NCBI GenBank assembly: GCA_002416505.1
Contig: DIAM01000015.1
Location: forward strand, 51,783-115,782
Origin: Gammaproteobacteria bacterium UBA5078
GTDB taxonomy: Bacteria; Pseudomonadota; Gammaproteobacteria; Pseudomonadales; Pseudohongiellaceae
Direction of reading: 5' to 3'
DNA: 64,000 nt
The notes under the pieces are model-generated. The model saw only the letters and a program-made list of their open reading frames with translations, was not told where the DNA came from and did no database searches. A program made the translations under genes and the position numbers. Positions 22,871 through 30,929 of this stretch are shown in pieces; the first letter of the stretch is position 1; the number at the start of each line of letters is the position of its first letter.

Positions 22871-23497
22871 TCAGGCGTCGTTCACCCTGGCCCCGAGGCG
22901 CTGGGTACGGGCATTAATACGATCCAAACGCAGCTTGAGTTCATCGATACGGGCACTAAAGTGCGCCACTTCGCTCTTGCTCGGCAGTAAGCGGGCCTCC
23001 TCGTGCAGATATTCTTCGACATTATCGAGCACCGTCTCGCGGCTGCTTTTGCCCCAGCGCTTGGCGCGGCTCACGAGCTCGGAGAACTGGTGCGTCGCGA
23101 CATCGCCGAACACCGAGGCGAAATGGTCTTGCCAATCGATCTCTAGGCCCGCAATAACGCGATGCAGTCCCTGGACCACATGGGTGTCGCCACTGATGGC
23201 CACGGCGGGGGAGAACAGCGCGCCGGTCTGCGAATCGCTACTCAGCAGCTTGGCATAGGAGCTAGCGCTGGCGCTGATCCCGGCATCGGCCTCGCCCTCG
23301 AAGACGCTGCGTAGCGAGACGCCTTGCTCCTCTACAACTAGATGGACTATGAGCTTGATGGGAGAGGTGCACTCGACGCGCAGCACCTTGCCTCGGAAGG
23401 CCTGTAGCTGCAGCGCGCTGCCCGGGTCCTGCTTGAGCACGGCATTGATGATGGCCTCGACGGGGGCGCAAAGGCTGGAGGTGAACATCTCATTCAT
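22871..23497 (-). CDS. ubiJ: Ubiquinone biosynthesis accessory factor UbiJ
   Basis: UbiJ is an SCP2-like lipid-binding protein that with UbiK supports the soluble ubiquinone-synthesis complex. The 208-residue product has the N-terminal SCP2 domain (VLKQDPGSALQLQAFRGKVLRV, then ISGDTHVVQGLHRVI) and a C-terminal coiled coil (YLHEEARLLPSKSEVAHFSA, then RIDELKLRLDRINAR). Start chosen at 23497, 14 bases after the ubiE stop. A longer frame to 23554 overlaps ubiE. Its normal downstream partner ubiB is separated from it by the bufABC operon. Confidence 0.9.
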   Translation of the reverse strand: MNEMFTSSLCAPVEAIINAVLKQDPGSALQLQAFRGKVLRVECTSPIKLIVHLVVEEQGVSLRSVFEGEADAGISASASSYAKLLSSDSQTGALFSPAVAISGDTHVVQGLHRVIAGLEIDWQDHFASVFGDVATHQFSELVSRAKRWGKSSRETVLDNVEEYLHEEARLLPSKSEVAHFSARIDELKLRLDRINARTQRLGARVNDA

Positions 23498-23511
23498 CGC
23501 TGCGGGCCTGT

Positions 23512-24297
23512 TCAGTCTGCCGTGAGGGGCTTGAAGCCCACGTGTATGGCGCATACTCCGCCCATCACATCGTGAAAACGGCAGTCGCTAAAACCGGCGT
23601 TCTCCATCATCGACTTCAGGGTCTCTTGATCGGGGTGCATGCGAATGGACTCGACGAGGTAGCGATAGCTGTCGGCGTCTCCTGTTACCAGCTTGCCGAC
23701 GATCGGCCATAGCGCCGAGTAGCCATCGTAGACCTTGCTGACCAAGTCGTTGCGCGGCTTGGAGAACTCTAAAACGAGCGCACGGCCGCCGGGCTTGAGC
23801 ACGGAGAACATGGAGCGCAGCGCGGCGTCTTTGTCCGTGACATTGCGCAGCCCATAGGCGATGCAGATGCAGTCGAAGGTGTCCGGCGCGAAGGGCAGTT
23901 GCTCGGCGTTGAGCTGGGTGTACATCACGTTCTGCGAGATGCCTTTGTCGATCAGGCGATCGCGGCCAACGCGCAACATGGAGGCGTTGATGTCGGCTAG
24001 CACTACCTCGCCAGTCGGCCCCACGAGGGACGAGAAGCGGATCGTGAAGTCGCCGGTGCCACCGGCCAGGTCGAGTACGCGTTGCCCGGCGCGCACGCCG
24101 CTCAGTTCGACGGTGAAGCGCTTGACTAGGCGATGCGTGCCTAGCGACATCAGGTCGTTCATTACATCGTATTTGCTGGCGACGGAATGGAATACCTGAC
24201 CGACGCGCTGCGCCTTCTCTGCCACCGGCACGGTCTCGTAGCCGAAGTGAGTGGTCTGCGCGTCGTTCGATGAGTTGGGCTTTTTATCCCCGGACAT
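23512..24297 (-). CDS. ubiE: Ubiquinone/menaquinone methyltransferase UbiE
   Basis: UbiE is the SAM-dependent C-methyltransferase for ubiquinone (and demethylmenaquinone). The 261-residue protein has the family start THFGYETVPVAEKAQRVGQV, the SAM-binding motif VLDLAGGTGDF, LADINASMLRVGRDR, FDCICIAYGLRNVTD and LVLEFSKP, all diagnostic. The ATG at 24297 follows AGGA; an upstream ATG at 24321 lacks a site. Followed by ubiJ 14 bases downstream. Confidence 0.97.
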   Translation of the reverse strand: MSGDKKPNSSNDAQTTHFGYETVPVAEKAQRVGQVFHSVASKYDVMNDLMSLGTHRLVKRFTVELSGVRAGQRVLDLAGGTGDFTIRFSSLVGPTGEVVLADINASMLRVGRDRLIDKGISQNVMYTQLNAEQLPFAPDTFDCICIAYGLRNVTDKDAALRSMFSVLKPGGRALVLEFSKPRNDLVSKVYDGYSALWPIVGKLVTGDADSYRYLVESIRMHPDQETLKSMMENAGFSDCRFHDVMGGVCAIHVGFKPLTAD

Positions 24298-24378
24298 AGA
24301 CGGTTCCTGCTGGCCTGGCATGCCAGGGCTGATAAATTGCCGCAGGTGTCTAGAACACTTGCAAGGCGCTGTGAGGGC

Positions 24379-24804
24379 TTAAGATTTAGACAGGGGGGCT
24401 ATGTTAATCACTTGCACGGGGTCTGACAATGCAGCCTTTGCCGGCGCCGCATCGCGGCTCACCCCTGCGCTGGCCAGATCCTGCAGGTATTGGCTCCATC
24501 GGGCCTCCTGCTCACTGCCCAGCTGTGCGAGATAATCCCAGCTGAAGATGCCCGAGTTGTGGCCGTCGTCGAAGTTGATCTTGATGGCGTAGTGGCCCAC
24601 CGCCTCCACCGAGTCGATACCGACTAGACGCTTGCCGGTCTGCAGCACCGCCTGGCCCTTGCCGTGCCCGCGCACCTCGGCCGAGGGGGAGCACACGCGC
24701 AGGAACTCGGCCGGCAGTTGCCACTGGCGGCCGTCGGCATAGCGCAGCTCTAGGCATTTGGACTTGCGGTGCAAGGCGACGGCAGTGGGCGTATTGGTCG
24801 TCAT
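24379..24804 (-). CDS. DUF971 (GBBH-like N-terminal) domain protein
   Basis: The 141-residue protein has the DUF971 domain, similar to the N-terminal metal-binding domain of gamma-butyrobetaine hydroxylase. Diagnostic pieces are LELRYADGRQWQLPAEFLRV, CSPSAEVRGHG, VGIDSVEAVGHYAIKI and FDDGHNSGIFSWDYLAQLG. In this family the domain may carry Fe-S cluster or metal functions, but the role here is unknown. The C-terminal ~35 residues are low in family character. It stays in its usual slot between hslU and ubiE. Confidence 0.93.
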   Translation of the reverse strand: MTTNTPTAVALHRKSKCLELRYADGRQWQLPAEFLRVCSPSAEVRGHGKGQAVLQTGKRLVGIDSVEAVGHYAIKINFDDGHNSGIFSWDYLAQLGSEQEARWSQYLQDLASAGVSRDAAPAKAALSDPVQVINIAPLSKS

Positions 24805-24820
24805 CTACATTGGGCCTTAT

Positions 24821-26161
24821 TTAGAGTATGAAGCGGCTGAGGTCTTCGTCCAGTGCGAGATCACGCAGTTGGCTCTCGACATAGGCGGCATCGATCTGCA
24901 GCGCCTTGCCCTCGCCAACGCCGTAATCGGAAGCCGAATAAGACACCTCCTCGAGGAGGCGTTCCATCACCGTATGGAGTCGGCGCGCGCCGATATTCTC
25001 CGTGCGCTCGTTCACCTGATAGGCGATCTCCGCGATCTTGGCGATGCCATCCTGGGTAAACTCTATACGCAGATTCTCGGTGCCCAGCAGCGCCTGATAC
25101 TGCTCGGTTAGCGAGCAGCTAGGCTCGGACAGGATGCGCTCGAAATCCTTGGCGCTAAGCGCGTCGAGCTCGACACGGATCGGCAGGCGACCCTGCAGCT
25201 CGGGTATCAGATCCGAGGGCTTGGATAGATGAAACGCGCCCGAGGCGATGAAGAGGATGTGGTCGGTCTTGATGCTGCCGTACTTAGTGGTGATGGTAGA
25301 GCCTTCGATAAGAGGCAGCAGATCGCGCTGCACGCCTTCGCGAGACACGCCGCTGCTGCCGCTGTCATTGCGCACGGTTACCTTGTCGATCTCGTCTAGG
25401 AACACGATGCCGGTCTGCTCCGTCACCGCGATGGCACGGCTGCGAATCTCGTCCTCGTTCACCAGCTTCGCCGCCTCCTCCTCGCGCATCATCTTGAATG
25501 CCTGTTTCACGGGAAGGCGTCGGGTCTTCTTCTTTCCGGTGTTCATATTCGAGAACATGCTCTTGAGCTGGCTCGTCATCTCTTCCAGGCCCGGTGGCGC
25601 CATGATCTCGATCCCGGCGGGGTTGTCGGAGAGGCTGACTTCGATCTCTTTATCGTCTAGGTCGCCCTCGCGCAGCTTCTTGCGGAATATCTGCCGCGTG
25701 CTGTTGTCCGTCTTCTCCTTGAGCTCTTCGCCTTCCATGCCGCGGGCGGGCGGCAGCAGCGCGTCGAGGATGCGGTCTTCCGCGGCATTCTCGGCGACGT
25801 GCTCGACCTTGCGCATCTGTTCGTCGCGCAGCATCTTCACGGCCACGTCGACGAGGTCGCGAATGATGGAGTCCACATCGCGGCCGACATAGCCGACTTC
25901 CGTAAACTTAGTCGCCTCCACCTTGATGAAGGGGGCATTGGCGAGCTTGGCGAGGCGCCTGGCGATCTCGGTCTTGCCCACGCCAGTGGGTCCGATCATG
26001 AGGATGTTCTTAGGCGTGATCTCCTGGCGAATGTCCTCGGGCAATTGCATGCGGCGCCAGCGGTTGCGCAGGGCAATCGCGACGGCGCGTTTCGCTGCGC
26101 TCTGACCGACGATGAAGCGGTCTAGTTCGGAGGCGATCTCTCGTGGTGTCATACTGCTCAT
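24821..26161 (-). CDS. hslU: ATP-dependent protease ATPase subunit HslU
   Basis: HslU is the AAA+ unfoldase ring of the HslUV (ClpYQ) protease. The 446-residue protein begins with TPREIASELDRFIVGQSAAK, then Walker A GPTGVGKTEIARRLAKLA (near residue 56), VEATKFTEVGYVGRDV with the substrate pore GYVG motif, Walker B VFLDEIDK, and the sensor II and C-terminal residues ending DLSRFIL, which dock into HslV. The stop is 16 bases from the next gene. It follows hslV. Confidence 0.98.
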   Translation of the reverse strand: MSSMTPREIASELDRFIVGQSAAKRAVAIALRNRWRRMQLPEDIRQEITPKNILMIGPTGVGKTEIARRLAKLANAPFIKVEATKFTEVGYVGRDVDSIIRDLVDVAVKMLRDEQMRKVEHVAENAAEDRILDALLPPARGMEGEELKEKTDNSTRQIFRKKLREGDLDDKEIEVSLSDNPAGIEIMAPPGLEEMTSQLKSMFSNMNTGKKKTRRLPVKQAFKMMREEEAAKLVNEDEIRSRAIAVTEQTGIVFLDEIDKVTVRNDSGSSGVSREGVQRDLLPLIEGSTITTKYGSIKTDHILFIASGAFHLSKPSDLIPELQGRLPIRVELDALSAKDFERILSEPSCSLTEQYQALLGTENLRIEFTQDGIAKIAEIAYQVNERTENIGARRLHTVMERLLEEVSYSASDYGVGEGKALQIDAAYVESQLRDLALDEDLSRFIL

Positions 26162-26246
26162 GTTTGCTTACCTTGTGGCGGCGCGTCGTTGAACGCAGTA
26201 GCCGCGCGAAAGAATTTGTGTGTGCTCTCTTGCGAAGAGGAGCGTT

Positions 26247-26786
26247 CTAAAACTCTAGCTCTTCGATAGTGTGATTCTGGTTAGTGTACACGCAGATGTC
26301 TGCGGCGATGCCGAGCGAATGCTGCACGATGGTCTTGGCGTCCAGCTCCGTGTGGCGGTACAAAGCCCGCGCCGCGGAGAGTGCGAACGAGCCACCGGAG
26401 CCGATCGCCATTAGCGAGTCTTCGGGCTCGATCACATCGCCGTTGCCGGTGATGATCAATGACGCCTCTTTGTCTGCCACGATCAGCAGTGCCTCGAGGC
26501 GACGCAGCATCCGGTCCGTGCGCCATAGCTTGGCCAGCTCTACGGCGGAGCGCACCAGTTTGCCGTGGTGCTTCTCTAGTTGCTCCTCGAAGCGCTCGAA
26601 TAGCGTGAACGCATCGGCGGTGCCGCCGGCAAAACCCGCGATGACTTGATCCTTGTACAGGCGGCGCACCTTGCGGGCGTTGCCCTTCATGACGGTGTTG
26701 CCCTGCGAGACCTGCCCGTCGCCGCCGACGACTACCTTATTGCCACGCCTAACGGAGACGATGGTCGTGCCGCGATATTGTTCCAA
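26247..26786 (-). CDS. hslV: ATP-dependent protease peptidase subunit HslV
   Basis: HslV is the threonine peptidase of HslUV. A short propeptide (MEQYRG) precedes TTIVSVRRGNKVVVGGDGQVS, so maturation would expose the catalytic Thr. Other family features are GNTVMKGNARKVRRLY, GFAGGTADAFTLFERFE, EPEDSLMAIGSGG and the C-terminal YTNQNHTIEELEF. Length (179 aa) is normal. It lies 85 bases upstream of hslU and is co-directional with it. Confidence 0.98.
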   Translation of the reverse strand: MEQYRGTTIVSVRRGNKVVVGGDGQVSQGNTVMKGNARKVRRLYKDQVIAGFAGGTADAFTLFERFEEQLEKHHGKLVRSAVELAKLWRTDRMLRRLEALLIVADKEASLIITGNGDVIEPEDSLMAIGSGGSFALSAARALYRHTELDAKTIVQHSLGIAADICVYTNQNHTIEELEF

Positions 26787-26925
26787 GCTAGTACTCCTGC
26801 GACACAGCCCTGGGCCGTGTCTTTCATTAATAAGTTATGGGCGGTGCTTATCTATAGAGCGATGAGCAATTGGATATGGGGAAAGCCGGGCGCTAATTCA
26901 AGGTTAGCGGGGCCAGAAGCAGGAT

Positions 26926-27600
26926 TTATTGGCTCAGGCCGATGCGGATGCTGTCGATGCCATTGCTGCGCAGTACGCGTTCGGCCTGATTGATCTGCTC
27001 GCGATTCGAGTAGGGGCCGGCCTGCACGAGGAATAGGGTCTTGCCAAGAAGGGCCTCCTTCCTAACTCTGGCGGTCAGGCCTAGGGCGACAAGCCGCTCG
27101 CTCTGGGCTAGCGCCGAGGTCTCCTGCCCGAATGCGCCGGCCTGAATCATGAAGCTTGGCTCGCCAGCCCTTGCGCTCTCTTGGCTGACAGGTGCCGTGC
27201 TTGCTACGACGGTATTGGTGGCTGCGGTTGCAGGCGCCGCTGCGCTGCTAGCGGTGGCCTGTCGAGGCGAGGGCATATTGTCGACGATGACCTCGTAATT
27301 AGGCAGCTCCTTGTAGAACTCCAGTTGCAGCCTGGCGGCGGCCTGCTCTAGCTCCTCGTTGCGGCGCACCTGTGCGGCGGCGATCTCGGCGGCATTATCC
27401 TCAACCGCCTGGGCGGTCATGTTGCCAACCGGGGGCAGGACGCCGGAGAGGTAGATGAGGAAGGAGGCGAAGAAGCCCAACACTAAGCCGGTGACCAAGC
27501 CTGTCAACAGCATGCCCTTGCTGGGCTGTGGAGGGGGCGGTGGCGGCGGTGTGTGCTGCGCACTTCTTCGGTCTCTAATTTTTGCGAAATCGTGGGCCAT
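26926..27600 (-). CDS. SPOR-domain membrane protein (FtsN-like)
   Basis: This 224-residue bitopic protein has a cytoplasmic N terminus with a Pro-rich run (seven Pro near residue 20), one membrane helix (GMLLTGLVTGLVLGFFASFL), a Gln/Glu/Ala helix, a low-complexity Ala/Thr linker, and a C-terminal SPOR domain (residues ~150-224, FMIQAGAFGQETSALAQSER and FLVQAGPYSNREQINQAER) that binds denuded peptidoglycan. Such proteins in this location next to hslVU are FtsN-like division factors. The start at 27600 (MAHDFAKIRDRR) matches homologues; an upstream frame overlaps priA. In Pseudomonas argS usually lies between priA and this gene; here it does not. Confidence 0.85.
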   Translation of the reverse strand: MAHDFAKIRDRRSAQHTPPPPPPPQPSKGMLLTGLVTGLVLGFFASFLIYLSGVLPPVGNMTAQAVEDNAAEIAAAQVRRNEELEQAAARLQLEFYKELPNYEVIVDNMPSPRQATASSAAAPATAATNTVVASTAPVSQESARAGEPSFMIQAGAFGQETSALAQSERLVALGLTARVRKEALLGKTLFLVQAGPYSNREQINQAERVLRSNGIDSIRIGLSQ

Positions 27601-27707
27601 GCTGACTCTTTTGCTGTGTGTTCGTGCGGGGGCTTGGTGCTTACGGGCATTATCCTTAAAAACTCGCGCGTCAACCACTGTTATCGCGCCAGTGTGCGAT
27701 GGGCGCG

Positions 27708-29972
27708 TTAGATCATGTCCTGGGGGTCCACATCGAGGGACCAGCGCACGCTGCGCGACTCCTTCATGCTTTCTAGTTCCGGGCATAGGGTACAGAGGAG
27801 GTTCTGCAAGGACGAGCGCTGCGGGCATTGCAGGAGCAGCTGGGCCCTGAATTTGCCGTTGCGCCGCTCCATCGGGGCGGGCAGCGGGCCGAGTAGGGCG
27901 AGGTCTTGGATGCCTTGGGAGGCAAGCATCTTCGCGGCGCGTTCGCGCACTAGGCTCAGGAATGTCTCCGGCGCGCGGATGTCGATGGCTTCGGCGCGAA
28001 ACAGGGCCAGATAACTGAAGGGGGGCATATGGGCATTCCTGCGCTCGACCAGCAGGGCGCGGGCGAAGTGCCCATAGTCCTCACTCACAAGCGTGCGCAG
28101 GGTCTCGTGGGTCGCATGCCGTGTCTGGATCAGCACCTCGCCCGCTAAGCCTGCGCGCCCCGAGCGTCCGGCTACCTGCATTAGCAGCTGCGCGGTGTGT
28201 TCCTGGCCGCGGAAATCGGCGCTGAACAGGCCAGCATCGGCATCCAGCACCGCGACGAGGGTGACGCAGGGGAAGTGATGCCCCTTGGCCAGCATCTGCG
28301 TGCCGATGAGAATGCAGGGCTTGCCCTGATGCACCTCGTTGAGCAGTGCGTCCAGCTCGTTCTTGCGCCGCGTGGTGTCGCGGTCAACGCGCAAGACGCG
28401 GGTGTCGGGGAACTGGCCCTGCAGGAATGCCTCGCTGCGCTCGGTGCCAAGGCCCAAGGCCTGCAGGTTCTTCGACTTGCAGAAGGGGCAGGAGTAGTCG
28501 ACCGGCCGCCGGGTGTCGCAGTGGTGGCAGCGCAGATGAGGCTGCTTCTTATGCAGTGTCATGCGGGCATCGCAGCGCGTGCACTCGGCCACCCAACCGC
28601 AGTCAGCGCATTGCAGGGTGGGTGCGAAGCCGCGTCGATTGATGAACACAAGGACCTGATTACCGCGCTGCAGGTGACTGCGCATCTGCTCCAATAGGGG
28701 GGCGGAGAAGCCCTCGGTCAATTGCTCGTGGGTGGTGTCGAGCAGCTTCAGGGTCGGCGAGGCGGCATCGCCCGCGCGCTCCTTGAGCGTGAGATGGGTA
28801 TACCGTCCGCTCAGGGCATTGTGCAGGGATTCTAGGCTAGGCGTGGCCGAGCCCAGCACGATGCTCACCTGCTCCTGTCGGGCGCGCACGATGGCTAGAT
28901 CCCGCGCGGAGTAGCGAAAGCCTTCCTGCTGTTTGAAGGAGCTGTCGTGCTCCTCGTCGATGATGATGACCCCGGGTTGCGCCATCGGCGTGAACAGGGC
29001 GGAGCGCGTGCCGATGATGATCTTGGCGACGCCATCGCGCGCCTCCAGCCAGGCATTCAGGCGCTCCGAATCCGTAAGCCCGGAGTGCAGCACGGCGATC
29101 TGGCAGGCGAAGCGCTGGCGGAAGCGCGCGATAGTCTGCGGCGTGAGGCTGATCTCCGGCACCAGCACCAACGCTTGGCGGGACTGCTCCAACACCTTGG
29201 CGATGATCTGCAGATACACCTCGGTCTTGCCGCTGCCGGTGACGCCGTCCAGAAGATGGCATTGGAAGCTGCCAAGGCCCTGGCCGATTCTCTCAACCGC
29301 GAGGGTCTGCTCGGCGTTCAGCGCCAGCGCCTGTTGCGTAGAATGCTGTGCATCGAAGGCGCGGGGGCTGGATGCGGTGCGCTCCTCCATGACGATGAAG
29401 CCGTTGGCCTGCAGAGCGATCAGTGCGCTGGCCGAGATGCCCATCTCGCTCACCGCGGACTTGTCCAAGGCCTCGTGTTCCCGCAAGAACTCGACGATCT
29501 CGCGCTGGCGCGGGGCGCGGCGCAGGTCTTGGTCGGTGAGCTCCCGGCCTGTCTCGCTGAGCTGCCACACCTTCTTGCCGGGGCGCTCCGCGGGGCGGCC
29601 TTGCCGCAGCAAGGCGGGCAGCATGCTCTGGAAGACATCGCCGGGTGGATGCTGGTAATACTGGGCAGCCCACAAATACAGATTGGTCAGGCTCTCTGGC
29701 AATAGGGCCTGAGAGTCGAGAATCTCCAGCGCTGGGCGCAGTCGCGAGGCGGGCACCTCGCTATGAGTCTCCAGGGAGATCAAGACGGCAATGAGTGCGC
29801 GCGAGCCGAATGGCACCCGCACGCGCATCCCCGGCACCAAGGCCGCGATCTGCTCATCGTCCAAGTCCACGGGGGGCAGGTAATCGAATAAGCGTCGCAG
29901 GGGCGAGGGCACGGCAAGCCGCAGTATCACCTTAGGTGCGGGAAGCAGGCTGGCGTCTTTTGGCGTTGGCAT
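27708..29972 (-). CDS. priA: Primosomal protein N' (replication restart helicase PriA)
   Basis: PriA is the 3'-to-5' DNA helicase that restarts collapsed replication forks. The 754-residue protein has the 3'-DNA-binding domain (VPGMRVRVPFGSRALIAVLI), Walker A GVTGSGKTEVYLQII, the DEAH box IDEEHDSSFKQQEG, the eight-Cys zinc module (CADCGWVAECTRCDAR, CHHCD, CPFCKS) inserted in the helicase core, and helicase motifs V-VI (GTQMLAKGHHFPCV, QVAGRSGRAGLAGEVLIQTR). Its start is divergent from the chorismate mutase gene. Confidence 0.98.
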   Translation of the reverse strand: MPTPKDASLLPAPKVILRLAVPSPLRRLFDYLPPVDLDDEQIAALVPGMRVRVPFGSRALIAVLISLETHSEVPASRLRPALEILDSQALLPESLTNLYLWAAQYYQHPPGDVFQSMLPALLRQGRPAERPGKKVWQLSETGRELTDQDLRRAPRQREIVEFLREHEALDKSAVSEMGISASALIALQANGFIVMEERTASSPRAFDAQHSTQQALALNAEQTLAVERIGQGLGSFQCHLLDGVTGSGKTEVYLQIIAKVLEQSRQALVLVPEISLTPQTIARFRQRFACQIAVLHSGLTDSERLNAWLEARDGVAKIIIGTRSALFTPMAQPGVIIIDEEHDSSFKQQEGFRYSARDLAIVRARQEQVSIVLGSATPSLESLHNALSGRYTHLTLKERAGDAASPTLKLLDTTHEQLTEGFSAPLLEQMRSHLQRGNQVLVFINRRGFAPTLQCADCGWVAECTRCDARMTLHKKQPHLRCHHCDTRRPVDYSCPFCKSKNLQALGLGTERSEAFLQGQFPDTRVLRVDRDTTRRKNELDALLNEVHQGKPCILIGTQMLAKGHHFPCVTLVAVLDADAGLFSADFRGQEHTAQLLMQVAGRSGRAGLAGEVLIQTRHATHETLRTLVSEDYGHFARALLVERRNAHMPPFSYLALFRAEAIDIRAPETFLSLVRERAAKMLASQGIQDLALLGPLPAPMERRNGKFRAQLLLQCPQRSSLQNLLCTLCPELESMKESRSVRWSLDVDPQDMI

Positions 29973-30156
29973 AGAGGTGGAGGGTCAGGGTGTCGATACA
30001 CCCGCTCGGGCTTAGTGGGAAGTCATGTTAATGGCATCCCCCTGTACTCGCAACAGCTCTGCGCCGGCGCATCGGCTTTGTGCTCTGTGTCAGTGCCGAG
30101 GAATGGTTTATACTCGCCGCCACACAAGCACGCAGCAAGATGATGGAGTACAGACG

Positions 30157-30462
30157 ATGGCCAAGCAACCCGTTCCCGAGGAGCTTCTCAAGGTTCGCGC
30201 GCAGATAGATCGCATCGATCACGGTCTGGTGCTGTTACTCGCCAATCGATTCGCGCTGACGCATCGGGTTGGTGAGTTGAAGGCCGAGTTTGGGCTAGAG
30301 GCATTAGACCCCGAGCGCGAGAGTCGTAAGCTCGCCGATATTCGGGCGGTATGTGCGAGCCATGGCGTGAATCCCGACCTCGTGGCGGAGATTCTCGAGC
30401 GCGTCATGCGCGAGGTAGTGAAGAATCATAAGGTCATCAAGGCCAGTCAGGCTGGCGCTTAG
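30157..30462 (+). CDS. Monofunctional AroQ-class chorismate mutase
   Basis: This 101-residue all-helical protein should convert chorismate to prephenate, the branch toward Phe and Tyr. It has the AroQ pattern VRAQIDRIDHGLVLLLANRF, HRVGELKAEFG, DPERESRKLADIRAVC and FV-less C-terminal helix EILERVMREVVKNHK with the conserved basic and acidic active-site residues. Such stand-alone mutases also occur as fusions to prephenate dehydratase or dehydrogenase; here it is separate. The ATG at 30157 has TGGAG upstream. It lies in its own unit between priA and rpmE. Confidence 0.85.
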   Translation: MAKQPVPEELLKVRAQIDRIDHGLVLLLANRFALTHRVGELKAEFGLEALDPERESRKLADIRAVCASHGVNPDLVAEILERVMREVVKNHKVIKASQAGA

Positions 30463-30527
30463 GCACTTGAAAACCCCCGTTATTGGCCGCATATACTCCA
30501 TGTAAACTAAATATCTGCATGCCGCGC

Positions 30528-30555
30528 TTGCGAATCTAGCCTTGTTTGGTAGAAT
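30528..30555 (+). promoter_or_regulatory. Probable sigma-70 promoter of rpmE
   Basis: TTGCGA (30528-30533) and TAGAAT (30550-30555) are separated by 16 bp and lie about 85 bases before the rpmE start. The position and five-of-six -10 match support a promoter for this highly expressed ribosomal gene. Confidence 0.55.
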
Positions 30556-30643
30556 GCTGGCCCGTTTCGCTGGCGGCGCAGGTCTTTTCATATGCAGACC
30601 CGATGCAGCGATCCCAGTGAAAACTTATTGATGAGGCAGAGTC

Positions 30644-30856
30644 ATGAAACCCGATATTCACCCAAATTACGTAGAAATGACGGCAACGTGTAGTTGCGGC
30701 AACGTGCTCAAAACACGCTCTACGCTGGGCAAAGACATTCTTCTGGACGTGTGTTCAGATTGCCACCCGTTCTATACTGGTAAGCAGAAGGTTCTAGACG
30801 CGGGCGGTCGAGTAGATCGATTCAAGAAGCGTTTCGCGAATCGTACAGTTAAGTAA
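30644..30856 (+). CDS. rpmE: 50S ribosomal protein L31, zinc-binding type
   Basis: L31 bridges the two ribosomal subunits. The 70-residue protein has the zinc-binding Cys residues at positions 16, 18, 37 and 40 (TCSCG and CSDCHPFYTG), so it is the C+ zinc-dependent paralogue rather than the zinc-free RpmE2. The rest (GRVDRFKKRF, ending RTVK) is typical. GAGGCAG precedes the ATG. A terminator follows. Confidence 0.98.
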   Translation: MKPDIHPNYVEMTATCSCGNVLKTRSTLGKDILLDVCSDCHPFYTGKQKVLDAGGRVDRFKKRFANRTVK

Positions 30857-30876
30857 ACGGCTCGAAAGATTCTTTG

Positions 30877-30909
30877 AAAAGGCGTTAGGGTTCTCCCTAG
30901 CGCCTTTTT
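30877..30909 (+). terminator. Intrinsic terminator between rpmE and mrcA
   Basis: AAAGGCGTTAGGG (30878-30890) pairs with CCCTAGCGCCTTT (30895-30907) with one wobble, loop TTCT, and five T after. The A-run on the left lets it work for the convergent mrcA transcript as well. Confidence 0.9.
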
Positions 30910-30929
30910 GTCATGCCTGAGATTTAGTC

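Noticed and set aside
27600..27828. Longer start for the SPOR protein
   Set aside because: It would extend into priA and add residues with no similarity; the ATG at 27600 begins the family-like cytoplasmic segment.
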